Below are positions 35,684 to 48,384 of a stretch of 64,000 nucleotides of DNA, piece by piece. The position numbers and the translations under genes are program-made. Position 1 is the stretch's first letter. Every line of letters begins with the position of its first letter. Origin of the DNA: Pipra filicauda. Lineage: Eukaryota > Chordata > Aves > Passeriformes > Pipridae. The stretch covers positions 1,984,001 through 2,048,000 of the forward strand of contig NW_024104898.1 in the NCBI RefSeq assembly GCF_003945595.2, read 5' to 3'. Under the pieces are notes generated by a model, which did no database searches, was not told the DNA's origin, and saw nothing but the letters and a program-made list of their open reading frames with translations.

Positions 35684-38600
35684 GGGCGGAGCGGGGCGGG
35701 GGGCGCGCCCGGTGCGGCGCCCGTGCGGCGGCCTGGCCTCCCCCACCCGTCCCCCAGGGCCCGCTGGGGCTTCTTTCCGCCTCACAGGCGCCCGTCCTTT
35801 GCCGTCCCTCTGCTCCGCGGCTGCTGGGTGCCGTGGTTTGAGCACCCCGAGGGTCACCGGCCCCCTTCCCGCGGGGCGGCACCGGCCCCGTCTCGCCTGC
35901 TCTCGCCGCTTTTGTGCGTGCCCGGGGAGCTGCTGCTGCCCCCCCCTCCCTGCCGCTCGTCCGGGCGCCGCTGCCATGGCGAGCAGCAGCGAGGCAGCAG
36001 GGATGTTTCGAGGGTTGGAGTGTCGAGCAGGTTTCTGATACCGCCCTGCTTCTTCTACCCTGGAATACTTGGCGAAGGGCTGTCGGATGGGGTTCGTGTC
36101 CCTGGCCAGGTAGCCAAGCAGCCCCTTTCTGCTCTTGTCTCGATTGCCAGCCCCTCCGCATCAGCAAACCATGTTTTTATCTCCTGTCCTAGAGTGCGCC
36201 CTGTATGTAGCTACCTGCTGGAGAAGGCATCATGCCAAAAATCTGCAAGGTGGCTGCAGTCAACCTGGTGTCCATAGAAGGTTTGGTAGCTCTCAGCTGG
36301 ATGGAGACCATGTGTTTTGGGGTTCTGAGCACCTCCCTCCCTTGCTCTCCCTATGAAAGTAGTTAGAAGCAAAAGGCCTATCAGTGTGTGTTCAGGGTGG
36401 CTAATTTAGTTGTGCGTAGTCCTCGAGGACTCCCGTCTCCCCTGGATTTGTCTGTTACTATGAAAGTGTCCTGCTCCATCACATCATGCTCTGGAGTAAG
36501 CACACATGGAAAGCCAGGGGTTGCAGGGCAGGAGCATCCCGTTAGCAGCAGTCCCATTAGCAAAGCCACTGAATGGTTGCATGGCACAAGTGCTCCTTGG
36601 ATGATCCTGCAGATGCCCCGCCTGAGTGTGGGACAGAGCCTTTGCAAGTGTATTGCAGGAACCAGTACCGTTCCCCTCCAAACACTCGTGCTGTATGGTC
36701 CCTAATAGCTTTATATTCTCTTAACGCTTCTGAGAGAGTGGAAAGCCAACCACTCGGCTCCTAACTGACTCCAGGAGGACTCTGTTCAGGCCAGAAATAG
36801 CAAAGCATTAAGGACTACTTCTAATGACTGCAATTAGCTGGTGTCTACCTAGGAAAGGCTTTTTTCCTCTCGAGCCTTTTAGTAGTAGGAATCCACTATC
36901 TTTATGGGGAGAGAAGTCCATTCTACAGTCTTCGCCTGGATACCATAAGAGCAAAATAAACATGAAAGAAGATGCCTTTGAGGGGGTTGGGAAGAGGCTC
37001 TGGTTTGGCTCATAAGTATGTTTTGTTGCGCTAAGTTTGCTCTATTTTTGTCTGTTCCTGTCTTCAATAACCTTGGAAAGAACTGAAGCTACTGTATTTT
37101 CTGAGGGTGTCGGTTTTCTTGTCAAGAAGACGTTGCCGTGAGGCTTTGCAATGTTCCATTTTTTTGCCCTTTGACCAGAGTGCAGTGCGACTATCCTGAA
37201 CTGTCCTGGAGCCATGAGTTGAGCCAAGAAAAGAAAAATACCGAGTGTGCTTTGCTTCTTGTTTGTTTGAGTTTCTAAAATTTTTTTCTTTCTGGGTTTT
37301 TAAAATATCCTTGGTTATATTTTTTAGCTTTCTTCAGCAACAGAGTGGGTTAGGAACTTGCTCTGAGGGTTTTCTAATACTGTTTTTGTAAAAAAAAAAA
37401 TATTCATGAAATTATTTCATTCTTGGAACTAGAACTGTCAGAAAATCCCAGGTAGCATAAGGTTTGCAATAAAAGCCTGAGAGCTGGCAGTGCCAAGGCC
37501 CTGCTTTTTGTCTGTTGCTAGTTACACTTTCCCTGAGCCTCCTGTCATGGTGAGCCTTGCAGCGTCCTGCCAGCGGCTCCTCTGACACCCTCCTGTCCAT
37601 ACTGAGGGGCAATGCCAGCCTGCATCCTTCCTATAAGTGCCCCATCCTGGCAGCCAGGGTGAGGCTGTATGCTGAAGTCCCAAGGACTCCGCAGGCAGCA
37701 CCTCCCGCTCCCAGGAAAGGCAGCTGTGACCTGCGTTGTGTCTGACGTGAAGCGTGCGCAGCCGTGGGGTGCCGGCTTCGTGAGGGAGGAGGCCCTGCAT
37801 GTAGGATATTCCGTGTGCGCTGCTAATTGCAGGCAGTGCTGGTTATGGATACTGTGCATGATTTGCATATCAAAGCATCTGAGAGCTCTGCCGTGGGTAG
37901 GGATGGGCAAGGATGATAAGGATTGCTGGAAGCTGGGGCCAGATCTTCCTCGAGGCTTTTCGTGGTAGGCTGAAGATGAACGGAATGTTTGGAAAATGGA
38001 GTTTGTCTCCATGTCCTTGAGTGACAGCACCGTAAAGGCTTTTTTAATCTAGGTGCTCCTTTTCAGGGGTTGGGAACCAAGCAGTTCTTGGTGGCAGGGT
38101 ACTCTGCTTCCTGCTGCTCCTGCCACTGAGAGCTTGCTGGGCAGCCCACAGTGTTGAGCCTGGGAGCCGTCCCCTCTCCTGGTGGGTCCTGCAGCAACTG
38201 GCCGGTGTGCCAAGCCCGCTGCCTCTTCTCCATGCTGCCTTTCACACAAGGAGGCAGAGGCCCAGCTTGGAGCTTTGAAGCAAAGGAGCAGGTTTGTTAC
38301 TGGCTGAACTGGCTCTGCAGGGTCCCAGGCCTTGCCTGGTGGCTCAAGCGGCATTGAAGGGGGGACGGGGAGCGGCAGAGCCCCGAATGGGCCATGGCTT
38401 CTGAGATGCTGCGTGAGTCAGAGGAAGATTTGCCTATGTCTGGTCTCAACACAGCTGTCTGCTGTTCCTCCTTATTCTGGAAATGAACCTGGGGAGCTTG
38501 GAGCTTGCTTGTAGGCTGAACTGCAAACTGAAATGCAGATTTCCAGGAAGGGAGAGGGGTGGGAGGGAGTCCCTGCATCCCTCGGCCACTTTGATCTTAG

Positions 38601-41600
38601 CAAGTTCTGATGCTCTAGCTCTGAAGGACCACACTGTGGGGCAGCTGGCCTCTCTGAAGGTAGCTCTACGTTCATTGTGGGAGTGCCTGCGGCCTGGAAC
38701 TGCAGCCCTCGCCCCGTCTCCTGTGCCTTGTGCAGCTCAGGCTGTTGCTGGGAAGGACTGCTCACCTCTCTGTCCATATGGGGACTTGATTTGTGCAGGA
38801 GCTGCCTTGAGCATGGCCTTCTTGGAAGTCTCTCTGCCTGCAGCCTTCATCCTGTCAGCAGCCCTCTGGTTTGTTCAGGGTAATGAGTTAGGGGGCAGGC
38901 CTGATGCACTGCCTAGAAAGTTGGTTAAAAGGAGAAAAATAAAAATCAAGAAAGGAAAAAGAAATGCATGTGCGTACACACTCTGCAACAGAGAGAGGGT
39001 GAGATGCGTGAAGTCAGTGCCGAGCTTGTAGAGCAAAGGCTTACGGCATGAAATGGCTTTTCTCTGAGTCTGCAGGCCTGTGGTTGGCACTGCCTTCTCT
39101 CTTCATGTCCTTCCAGCATGGAGCTGGGTGTCTGCCCTCTGCTCCAAATACAGATTAGCTGCAGGAAGCCTAGGACTCGCTTGCTTGTGAGATGCTTGTG
39201 AGACTTGCTTGTGAGATGCAGAACCCTTTCCTCAATGTTTTTCTGCACAGCGCTTGCTGACCATTACAGGGTTATCTTTGCATGCTCCCTATGTGTTCCC
39301 AGCACAGTGCTAAGCAGTGCTGGAAAGGCTTCTGTTCTCCCCATGGCTCTTGCATGTTGGTGTTACCTGCCTGCCATTCTTCCTCTGGTTTTCAAGTCCC
39401 TTCCTCCCCTCCTTCATAAAGCCAGGCCAGGGAGTGGAAAAGCTTTCCCAGTATCTCAGTGCTCTTCTCAGGCCAAACTCTTAGAGTGGCTACACAGCTT
39501 ATATGAGCAAGATAGGGCTATGCTGGCATAGCCCACTGCATCTTTTGAGCAAAGTCTCCTGTTCTTGATGTACTTTGGTGTAATTGTTGATGCCAGCAGC
39601 CTTTGCCCTCATGGTTATTGTGCTGGGAAGAGAGAGAGGTCTTGTTTTATGCATGCTGTTTTTCCCCAGAGAAATTAGCAGTTGGTAGTACAGGTCTGGC
39701 TTAAAGCAAGGTTTCGAAGATTCCCGTTTGTGTTGGCTGTTTGTGCTATTGCATTAAAGAAAAGGGCTGGATCTCTTAAGGGACTGTGTTTGAAAGGTGA
39801 CACATTGCATCAGCACAAGAGAAAGCGGTCACAGGCAGGATTCATGCTGCCTGTTTTCAGTATGTTCTGCAGTTGATTTCCTGAACCACCACAGCCATCG
39901 TACCTCTGAGCAGCAAGCTGAAAAACCTCCCTGCCTTTCTCTGTCTGGAAGAGTGGCTACTGCAGACCTTTCCTGTCCTTCTGTTCCCTCTCACCTCTTA
40001 GAAGGACTGTATGCTGCCAGAGCTACTTGTATCCCTTCCTTGGATGTGCTCATCCCCTCTGCACCCCTGTAATTCTGTGTGCAGAGCAGTTGCTTGCTCT
40101 GACACCCTCTTCCCTTTCCCCTAGGGATGTCATCACTGGTTTCTGTGCAGGTCTCTGTTCCCAGCTCAGTGCAGAGCATCACCCTGCAGACACCCAGCTG
40201 CCACCAGTGATGTGACCTCTGGCTCTGTCACGCCAACAAGGAGATCATGTGGTATTGCCTGTGGGGAGATGTTGTGCTCTCTTCTGTTGACCAGCATGGA
40301 AGAACTGCTCTGACAGGCTCTCTTAAATCATCCAACTGTCTCCTGATGTGTTGCTGACATGGGTCAGGGGGAAGAATGCTACTCTTACAAGTGCAGTTTC
40401 GCATGAGAGTGCATTTAGTAGGAGAGCTGTGTATTGGCCTGGCCCTGCTTTTGCCAATTAAACAGTGGCTTTTAGTAGACTGTTGCAAGTCCCTTCAAAG
40501 TGGGGGGATGAATCTTGGCATGATCTTGTACTTAGAGGAAACTCAGATGGCAGCAGGCCTCGTCTTCTGCTTGAAATGATTATCAACATCTGATGTCTTC
40601 TGCTGGAGGGTAGAGAGTACTTGGCAGTGAACCAGACTGGGGATGGTCTCTGCAGATGGCCTCAGGATACTTGGGCTCTTGAGCCAAAAATTTAGTGCCT
40701 TTGGGGGTCCCAGGGAAGATCTTAAAAGGGATTCATCCCTCTGCTCTGTGTGCTAATGGTCTATACTGCCTTTGTGTGGAGCCATTGAGCTCTCGAGGCT
40801 CTCAGGTGATGCTGGTAAAGCTGACATCTTCTCCAGGATGACTGTGTATGCAAGTTGGTGATTTTGCTGGGCTTTAAGTCTATGTTTGAGGCATAGACCT
40901 GGAAGTGAATTATTGTGTGTCTGCTGAACTGCGATAGCTGCCCAGGGACTTGCTGTTACTCACAATGCAGAAAAGGCAATCTTGAGTTGGCGTTAGTCAC
41001 AAAGTTATAAATCTGAGAGGAAGGAACTGGGTTTGCAGTGGATGCAAAACTCATGTGAACTCCCAGCTAGGGCAGAAGGAGCTTATGCAACTATTGGGTA
41101 GAAGAAGGAATTAGCTCCTGGCTACATGGAAAAGAGGAACAAATAAAATGTGAGAACTCTGTCTTCACCTTGCAAAGAAGATCGGGGTGACGTGTTAATT
41201 TTAAAAGTAAATCCAAGCACAAATCAGAACAGGTGACGAGACCATTTTGGTAAATTAGATGTGGTCATGTGGGCAAAACCTTATGAAATTTCCCTGGAAG
41301 TATTTATAGACTAAGGCAACTTTTACACGGTGAGCAGCCACCTGAGACACCATTTGGTAAAGGGAAGTTCTGAGGTTTGATCCCTTGAAGTGCAGGGGAA
41401 AAGAATTGGACTACATCCAGCCTGTCTAAATAATCTAGCATAAACAGTTAAGTAGTTAGTGTTTCTTCTGTTAAGGAGGTGGGAGAATACGCTGCTTAAA
41501 AATCCACCAGCATGCATTTCTCTGGAACGTACTGTATCAGGTCGGTCAACGCCCTTGCCTGAGAGGATGGCCTGCCTCGTAGCTGAGCGGGGGCGATGGA

Positions 41601-42064
41601 TGTAATAGATCTTGAATTAAGTCAGCCTGTGTCACTGCCCCAAGTGTCAGCCTTATAAACAAAGGAGGAAGGGGTAGGAGGTGGGAAGCATCCCTTATGT
41701 AGGCCTTCATCTACTTGCAAAGCTGTACTCAGAAAGGTTCCTATCTGATAAGGAGACCCTGGCTAGGCAGGGCAGGGGAAGATGTTGTTATTGCCAAAGT
41801 TTGGGAGTAGGGTGAATTAGTGCTTTTCTGGGGAGCAGAAAAACACAAGGAAAGCCTTGTGCCAGGCCATGTGAGGAGTGACCTCTAAGGTGCAGGAAGC
41901 AATTAGTGCTCTCCTTCACACAGATGAGGTGTTGCTGAAGGGCCAGACTCAAAAGTAGTGCAACTCTTGGAGAAGGATGTGTGCAAACAACAGAGTATCC
42001 AGCAAAGCAACAAATTATTAAGGTCTTTAGAAGTATGTTGTGGGAGGACGGATGAGAATAACTA

Positions 42065-42190
42065 GGGCTGTGTAGCCTGAGGAAGAAAAGGTGAAAGAGG
42101 GAACTTCATGGTCTTGAAGAATGTACAGCAATGTACTTTTGTAGAAGTCTGTAGTTGTGATGAAGACAGGGTAGGAATTCACTTTACCTG
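42065..42190 (+). mobile_element. Probable CR1-type LINE fragment (ORF2 C-terminal region), degenerate
   Basis: The order gctgtgtagcctgagga, then aaaggtgaaagagggaactt, then catggtcttgaagaatgta resembles the CR1 ORF2 C-terminal coding stretch that normally reads LFSLEKRRLRGDL. It is heavily decayed and carries stops. Confidence 0.4.
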
Positions 42191-42544
42191 TAATGAAGGA
42201 GTCCAAACTTAATGGTTTCCTGTAATATCAGTTGGGATACTGAAGCGGAAATTGAGACTGTCTTGAAGGGTTTTTAGTGGAGTTGAGGGGGTGTGTTTGT
42301 TTTGGGACAAATTAGCTAAAAGTCTGTAGATATGGATGACTTGCAGCTGACTGTGCCTCAAGCAAAGAATCTTGTCAGATGACCTATTAAGGACCCTTCA
42401 AGCCTGGCAGTTGTATGAAACGTTTTACACCTGGAAAGGCAGCAGTGAGTAGCCCTAAGAATGAGACTTTACTGCTGTAGGTGATGCTGGGGAGACTGAT
42501 ACTAAAATATGCTGTCTAAATCCAGTGTCAGTGCTCAGAATAGG

Positions 42545-42690
42545 CTGCTGAAAAATTGAAGAGAATGCAGAAAGGAGTTACAAGATAATCTGAGGCTGGA
42601 GAGATAGCTTTATCATGGGAATCATAAGGAGATCAATCTGTTTATCTAATCAAGGAAAAGATTAAGGTGAGACTTGGTTATCCTACATAA
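42545..42690 (+). mobile_element. CR1-type LINE fragment (ORF2 C-terminal region)
   Basis: GAGATCAATCTGTTTATCTA, then ATCAAGGAAAAGATTAAGGT, then GAGACTTGGTTA follows the CR1 coding order ending in the RLRGDL-type motif. The upstream part (gagaatgcagaaaggagtta) fits the preceding QRR-type segment. It is an old, interrupted copy. Confidence 0.6.
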
Positions 42691-44936
42691 GCATAACATA
42701 CCTTATGACTGTGTATCATAGCTTGGTAGGGTAGAAATGACAGACCGTGAACAGTGGCAAAAAAACCCCGTGGTGAGATGCTAGAACTGCAGTCACCTTC
42801 AGAGCCATGCAGCCAGCTCTGCCTTCTCCCTTTGCACATGTGAAGATCCCTGTCTTTGCCTGTTAATTTTTTAGTGCACCTCTGTTCTCTGGGCTTCTTG
42901 TTCTTCTTGCTTGTTGTTCCTGTCATAGTATCTGTCTAAAGTCTTTCTTTGAGACCCTTCTACCTTATGAGGAGACATCTCCAGTAAAAGAAAGCGCTCA
43001 CTTGGCCCCAGCTAATGTAGGGTGCGACCCTGACAAACGTATGTCCGCTCTCTGTGTATGTGCCTCTGGAATTGTTCCCTGCCTCTCCTCGCCCCAGCCT
43101 GTCATCTGCTTCCAAATGATTGATAGCATCCCTTCTTCTGTGGTGCGTGGCTTCTTTGCCAAACCGGTACCTGGCAGCAGCCAGCACCTAACACCCATCC
43201 AAACTCAGCACCCTGTCTGGTGAAAATGATGAATGAAACCAAACGTCACCCTTGCCTCTGGTTCCTGACAGCCTGTATTGCAGTGCTCTGTCACATAGAG
43301 CTGCTGGTTTATTTAGGGTCATTATACCTGTTTGCAGTCCATGAGATGACATTTCTTCCATAGTCCAGTGAAGAGACCTCAAGAAGGAGACTGGGTGAGA
43401 TGCCGGAGCAGATGGCTCACTAAAATCTTGCTACATCCATGATTTCCCTTTCACCCACTAACGTTGTAATGCTGTTAAAAATAAAAATGATCCAGTGTGC
43501 CTGACAGGATGTATCTCTCCTGCTGCCTAGTGCTCCTGGAATCTTACACTCTCTGCCTTCATGTTTTATTACCGCCTGGGGTAGAAGGGGAATTTCAAAG
43601 CTAGTAGATAGCTCCCGACTATGGTTTCAAGTCGGGGAAAGCAAATGCTTTGATGTGCTTTAAAGAAGAAGGTGGGGGGGGAACCCAGCGTTTCACTTCT
43701 TTATTTTGTTTTCTTTAATGCTGTGTTCAGTTTGATGAGAGCAGAGCTTTGGTTTGCAGGGAATAACCCCAGTAAGCCTTTGTGTTTTCCTCTGGGGAGT
43801 CGAATGCTACAGGATGGAACAGCTGGAGTTGTTCCAGAAGGGTCTTGTGGAGTAGGAGCCATAGCTCAGCTTTCCTCTGATGGGTAAGGGGTGAGGAATG
43901 CACCTTCGCAAGTAAAAGACATAAAAAACGTGGTGTGGTGGCAGTACTTGAGCATGGGCTGGGTCTTGTCTCTAAGGTGCTTTAGGTGCCTCCTTTACAA
44001 CACCTGCAGCTTCTGGCCTGCTTGATGCATAGGACTACCTGTTTTGATTGCTCTGCTGATACATTATTTTAGCAAAAAATGCTCCTGCTTCTAATGTCTG
44101 GTTTTATTCCACCACCTCAAAACACTGAGAAGCAGTTTTGCCAGTATAACTGCACCTCCATCGGCAGACTTATGCCTGTGGAGACATGTTGATTGCTTGG
44201 GTCTTTGTGTCTGACACAGCTGTGCTTGCAGATGTCTCTGGGGTTGACTGGGTACAAAAGATCAAACAGGATCTCTAGATGGAACTTGGAAATCTAGGGA
44301 AGACAAGAGATGGGGCAATCAAAGTAGAGGAGGTATGCGGTTTTATTGAGCCTGTTTTCAAAATACATGGGAGCGACTGATGTCTGGATAGAAAAGCACT
44401 GCTGGAAATGTGTGGCTGGTAAATAGAGCCTCCTGGCTGTTTCCATCCTGTCAGTCATCCTGATCAACCTCTAATTGCCTCCCAGCCCACTCCAACATTT
44501 CAGAGCATCCCTTCACTTGGAATGTACATTTCTGATAGTGAAGCCCGCCCTTCCTACGAGCTTCTCCTTGCTGAGCTGGCTCTGGAGACTCCAAGCAGAG
44601 CTCTGGGGCAACACTCTCTCTTCCTACCCCAGCACCAGGGCTTGGCAGCCTTGATATTCCTGCTCTGCCTACCTGCTTAGATAGGTGTACATTTTCATAC
44701 CCTTTTTGCCTGCAGGAGCCATGTGCTAGGCAGATTTCAGTATCAAACAGGGTTTGAAACTCAAATATGGTTGGAGGGGGGTGGTTTGAGTTTGGGTTTT
44801 TTTGGTTTCTTGGCTTGTTTTTTTTATCTGCCCCTTCTTCTTAAGGTAGGGGATGGGGTGGGACAGGAACAGCTGTCCCATCCCTTGCTAAGCAGGCAGG
44901 CAAAAAGGTCCAGGAGGAGGGCCTGCTGGTGCATAA

Positions 44937-45090
44937 AATCATAGAATATGCTGAGAGACCCATCAGGATCATAGAGTCCAACTCCTGGCCCTATGCAGGA
45001 CACCCCAAGAATCACACTGTGTTTGAGAGTGTTGTCCAAACTTGAACTCAGACAGGCTTGGTGCTATGTGGGAAGAACCTCCTGCTCCTT
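44937..45090 (-). mobile_element. CR1 LINE 3'-end fragment
   Basis: The fragment begins with ATCATAGAATATGCTGAGAG, the reverse complement of the CR1 3' tail. It continues through GAGTCCAACTCCTGGCCCT, GGACACCCCAAGAATCACAC and GTTGTCCAAACTTGAACTCA to CAGGCTTGGTGCT. This is a recognisable avian CR1 subfamily 3' UTR/C-terminus in antisense orientation. Confidence 0.9.
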
Positions 45091-45807
45091 CCCCCGCACT
45101 GTGGGGCTAAAGCAAATACCAGAGGGACTAACCAAGATGTGGTTTCTACTCTCCTAATCTGATGGTTGTGGATATAGGGGGAAAAGAAAAATTGTCAGGT
45201 ATATGTGCTGCCCATGCTGGGATCCCCCAGAGGACTGGGGACTGGCCTGGCCCTAGTGTGAACTTGAACCCTACCTCTCCAGGTGGGAAAGAACTAAGGG
45301 AGAAGGTGTGACAGTGGAAACAAGCAACAGGTAGCAGGAGGAGACATGTAATAGCTGTACCATGTGTACAATGAAAAGTCCATGGATGGGGAGCAGCAGC
45401 TGGGTGCACTGAACACCCTGCAGCTCCACTGCTCCTTGCAGATACTCAAAGGTGAATGCTGCCTGCAGGCAGGAGGGGCTGTGCCAGGGCTGGCAGGGAG
45501 TCCTGTGACTCAGGCCAGAGGTGGACAGGGAGTGTTTTATTCTTCTCATTCTTTAAGTCAAACTTGCTGCTTGGTGCCACTGCCCCCTCCCTGAAGGCAG
45601 TGAGTTTACCTGGTCCTGAAGAGTCTAAGTGCTGACCTTGGATGGAAGATTAAACTAGCAGTGGCAAAACTTTGTAAGGTGTGCTGCTGCCTGCCTGGCA
45701 CCTCCCTGGGTGCTTGGAGATGACCGAGCTGGCGGAGGCAGCGTGAAGCTTGTGCTCTTGCAATTACCCTGGCAAGCAACTGGGAAACAATCCCAAACCA
45801 TCTTTGG

Positions 45808-45836
45808 TTATAATCCTGTGGTTTACAGGATTATAA
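45808..45836 (+). repeat. Perfect 12-bp hairpin, 5-nt loop
   Basis: TTATAATCCTGT (45808-45819) and ACAGGATTATAA (45825-45836) are exact inverted repeats around GGTTT. Confidence 0.85.
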
Positions 45837-48384
45837 GACAGGTGTTGCTTATCTAGGAGTTTGGTAAGTCCAGAAGCCGCTGCAGAAGAAGTGGTAGCAG
45901 GATAGCGAGAGTCCCCTGCCACTTTCCTGGACCTTGCCAGTGGGAACAGAAGTCTATAGCTCCAGGATGTACCCTTAACTCCTCGAAACTCAACAGAAAT
46001 TTCAGCTGACTGTAGGTGAGGGTGCAAGCAGCAAGAAATACTTGTGTGCTGCTAGTATATCTCATCTGGAAAGTGGAGTGTCTTTCCAATGCCTGGAAAA
46101 TAAGTGCGTGATCTCCCTGGGAGAGGTTGTATGTGGTTCTGATGGACAGAGGCATGGACCAGCATGCCCGCAGTCATGCAGCTGTGTGGGATGCAGAACA
46201 CAGCCAGGTTCTCCTGTGTCATGGATCCACTCTGCTTCACTGCTGCTCTCTAAAGCAGAGTGCTGACACCTCACCTTCTGTCTCGGGGTGGTGGGGATGC
46301 CAGAGGCAGGCTGAGTGCGTGGTCATGAGCAGTGGGAAGTGACTCAGTGCTGGGGGTGGGTGAATCGGTGCTGGGAGGAGTGAGTGGGCTGGGGCATGGG
46401 TGGGGATGGCCGGGAGCTGCCACATGGATGTGTGGGAAGCTGGCAGAGAGTGGGGACCCGGGAGCGGGTAGCGAGGTGACCCAGGAGGATGAATAAGAGC
46501 AAAGGATTATCCTAGGCATGGGCAACGCTGCTGGTGCCTTCACCTCTGGCAGTGGATGGAGTGCAGAAGCCTGTACCCCCACTGAGCACATGGCTTATTG
46601 GTGAGGAGGAGCCATGCTGAAGGGATGATGGCACATGAGGGCAAGCTGAGTGAATGGCTTATAGCCAAAACTTGTTATGCAATTGACCAGCAGTTGCTGG
46701 TCCCTATGTGTGACAATGCCCCGTGCTCCTACAGCTGAGGTGGTGTGCTCCAGGCATGCCTCTGGACTCCAGGCCTTGGCTGAACATGCACCAGAGCTCA
46801 ACTGAGGCTTTCTGGTAAGGTCCCTGACACCAACCCTCCCTTGTCCGTTAGGAAAGGTTAAAAACTCAGAAATTGATCCAGCCCCTTAATGTAAATGTGC
46901 ATCCTAGTCAGCCCATTTGGGGCTGGTAAGTGCAATGGCATAGGAGATAGATCTGGGAAATGACAGAGGGGAATGGAGCCAGGAGATCCATTACCAGTTT
47001 GGTAGGATGGAAGAGGTGTTGGCTATTTGAGGACAGGAAAGAAATAACTTTCTTAAAGATGGAGGGGAAAATGTGAGACACTAAAAATTTTCCTGGCATC
47101 AGGAGATGGCTGGATGCAGCTTGAGGGAAAAATGGAAAATGCGGTGATGGCTCTGGGAGGAGCCAGGATTGGTACTGTTTGTTTCACCTGGAAGGACTTC
47201 AAGACTGATCTGCCACCATAGGGTTGTGCAGTTCAATAACATCTGGTGGGGTCTCTTCCTAGCCACCCAGGAAGGGGTATAGCTTGGACACAGGAGAAAG
47301 TCTGCAAAATTTAAGGAGCCCTAGGAGGCACTTGTTTCTTGCCTGCTGTTGCTCAGGAGTGTATTCTTGGACAGTATCCCAAACATGAGACAGTGCCTTG
47401 GGGAGCTGGAGTTGTAATCCCTCTCCTCCCCCTACCCCACTTTGAGACACATAGCAAACTTTGTAGTGCTCATCTCTGCCAACTGCTGAAGGCTGGCATC
47501 ACTAATGCCTCAGCGGTTAGGTGTCCTTGCTTTATACAGCCCTGCTAATCTAACTCTTCCGAGGGGCACTGAGCAAGTGGAATGACAGAGTGACCATCCA
47601 GAGCTGAGGTGGGTGAGGGTAAGCAGTGGGGGCTGCCTTCCCACCCAGCTACCAGAAGACAGCTGGCTGGCAGGGTCATGGTTCCCCTGGAGATGCGTAT
47701 TGCCTGAAGAAGCTCTGTCAAAGCACTTTAGCAACCAGCAGTGCTTTGAGCTGCTGGAAGAGGGGCACAGGAGCTGTCAGGAGGTTTTCAGAGACTTCAT
47801 GTTGAATTGGCACTTCACACCTGCTGGCACTTGGTGCTTCCCAAGCACAGAGCAGGCAGCAAGGGGATGTTGGCACAGTCATTTGTGCTGGATCTGATCT
47901 CATCCTTTCACAGGAAGATAGCCCCAGAGCTTAAGAGTCTAATGTTAAAAAAGGTTAAGTGTGCCCTTGAGTTTCCTTGCATTGGTGAGAGAGCTACAGG
48001 TGATCAGCCATGCTGCAGCACCCAGCCCTTAGTGACCCTCCCATGGTCCCATCATCTTCCCGTGACAGAAGAAAGTTCCCTTGCTCATGCTCCATTGAGT
48101 CATCTCATCCTCCGCTTCCAAGGAGAGAGTGCTTGGTGTTGGTAAACAGCATGTTATAAATAGGCAACTGATGCTATATTGGAAGGAGTTTTCTCTGCTG
48201 GTGAGCACAGGCTTAGAAGGACTGCGCCTGGAAGCTCTGAGCTCAGCTGAGGCATGCAGGGGCACTGGTGACCCCTCATCAAGGGGCTGCTGTGTGTATG
48301 GCTGAGGGGATGCTTCCTGAGCTCCAGCTTTGTTTCCCTGGCCCTGGGAAACCATCCACAGCTTCCCACCCCTACCAGCCCTGC

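Larger units (their letters stand above)
34860..35990. promoter_or_regulatory. CpG island, probable bidirectional promoter of MRPL14 (-) and a rightward gene, probably TMEM63B (+)
   Basis: About 1.1 kb of very GC-rich sequence dense in CpG contains many GC boxes (for example around 35305-35335 and 35690-35700), a perfect NRF1 consensus, a second near-NRF1 site and a YY1 motif. There is no TATA box. MRPL14 runs left from here, and a strong plus-strand splice donor follows 35492, so the island sits between two divergent starts. Human MRPL14 and TMEM63B are head to head at 6p21.1, which matches this arrangement. Short tandem arrays lie inside it: CCCGT repeats near 35165-35183 and GGGCC repeats near 35602-35621. 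Confidence 0.85.
35493..44900 (+). other. Putative first intron of the rightward gene, proximal part; no coding exon seen
   Basis: After the CpG island the sequence becomes ordinary, with a poly(A) run at 37390-37400 and many short unconserved ORFs. It holds degenerate CR1 fragments at about 42.07-42.19 and 42.55-42.69 kb, and a short repeat cluster (CTTGTGAGATG) near 39180-39220. A Kozak-context ATG at 35976 opens only 20 codons. I see no exon with recognisable homology. Confidence 0.5.

Noticed and set aside
34859..35977. 372-codon minus-strand ORF in the CpG island
   Set aside because: It is Arg/Ala/Gly/Pro-rich, overlaps long ORFs in other frames (for example 35019-36038 on the plus strand) and has no domain. 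Such frames are open because GC-rich sequence lacks stop codons.
35019..36038. 339-codon plus-strand ORF
   Set aside because: Same composition artefact; it also runs across the strong splice donor at 35492.
38232..38357. Plus-strand ATG with MLPF start, reminiscent of a TMEM63B N-terminus
   Set aside because: Similarity ends after four residues (MLPFTQGG). There is no transmembrane segment and no splice donor in frame.
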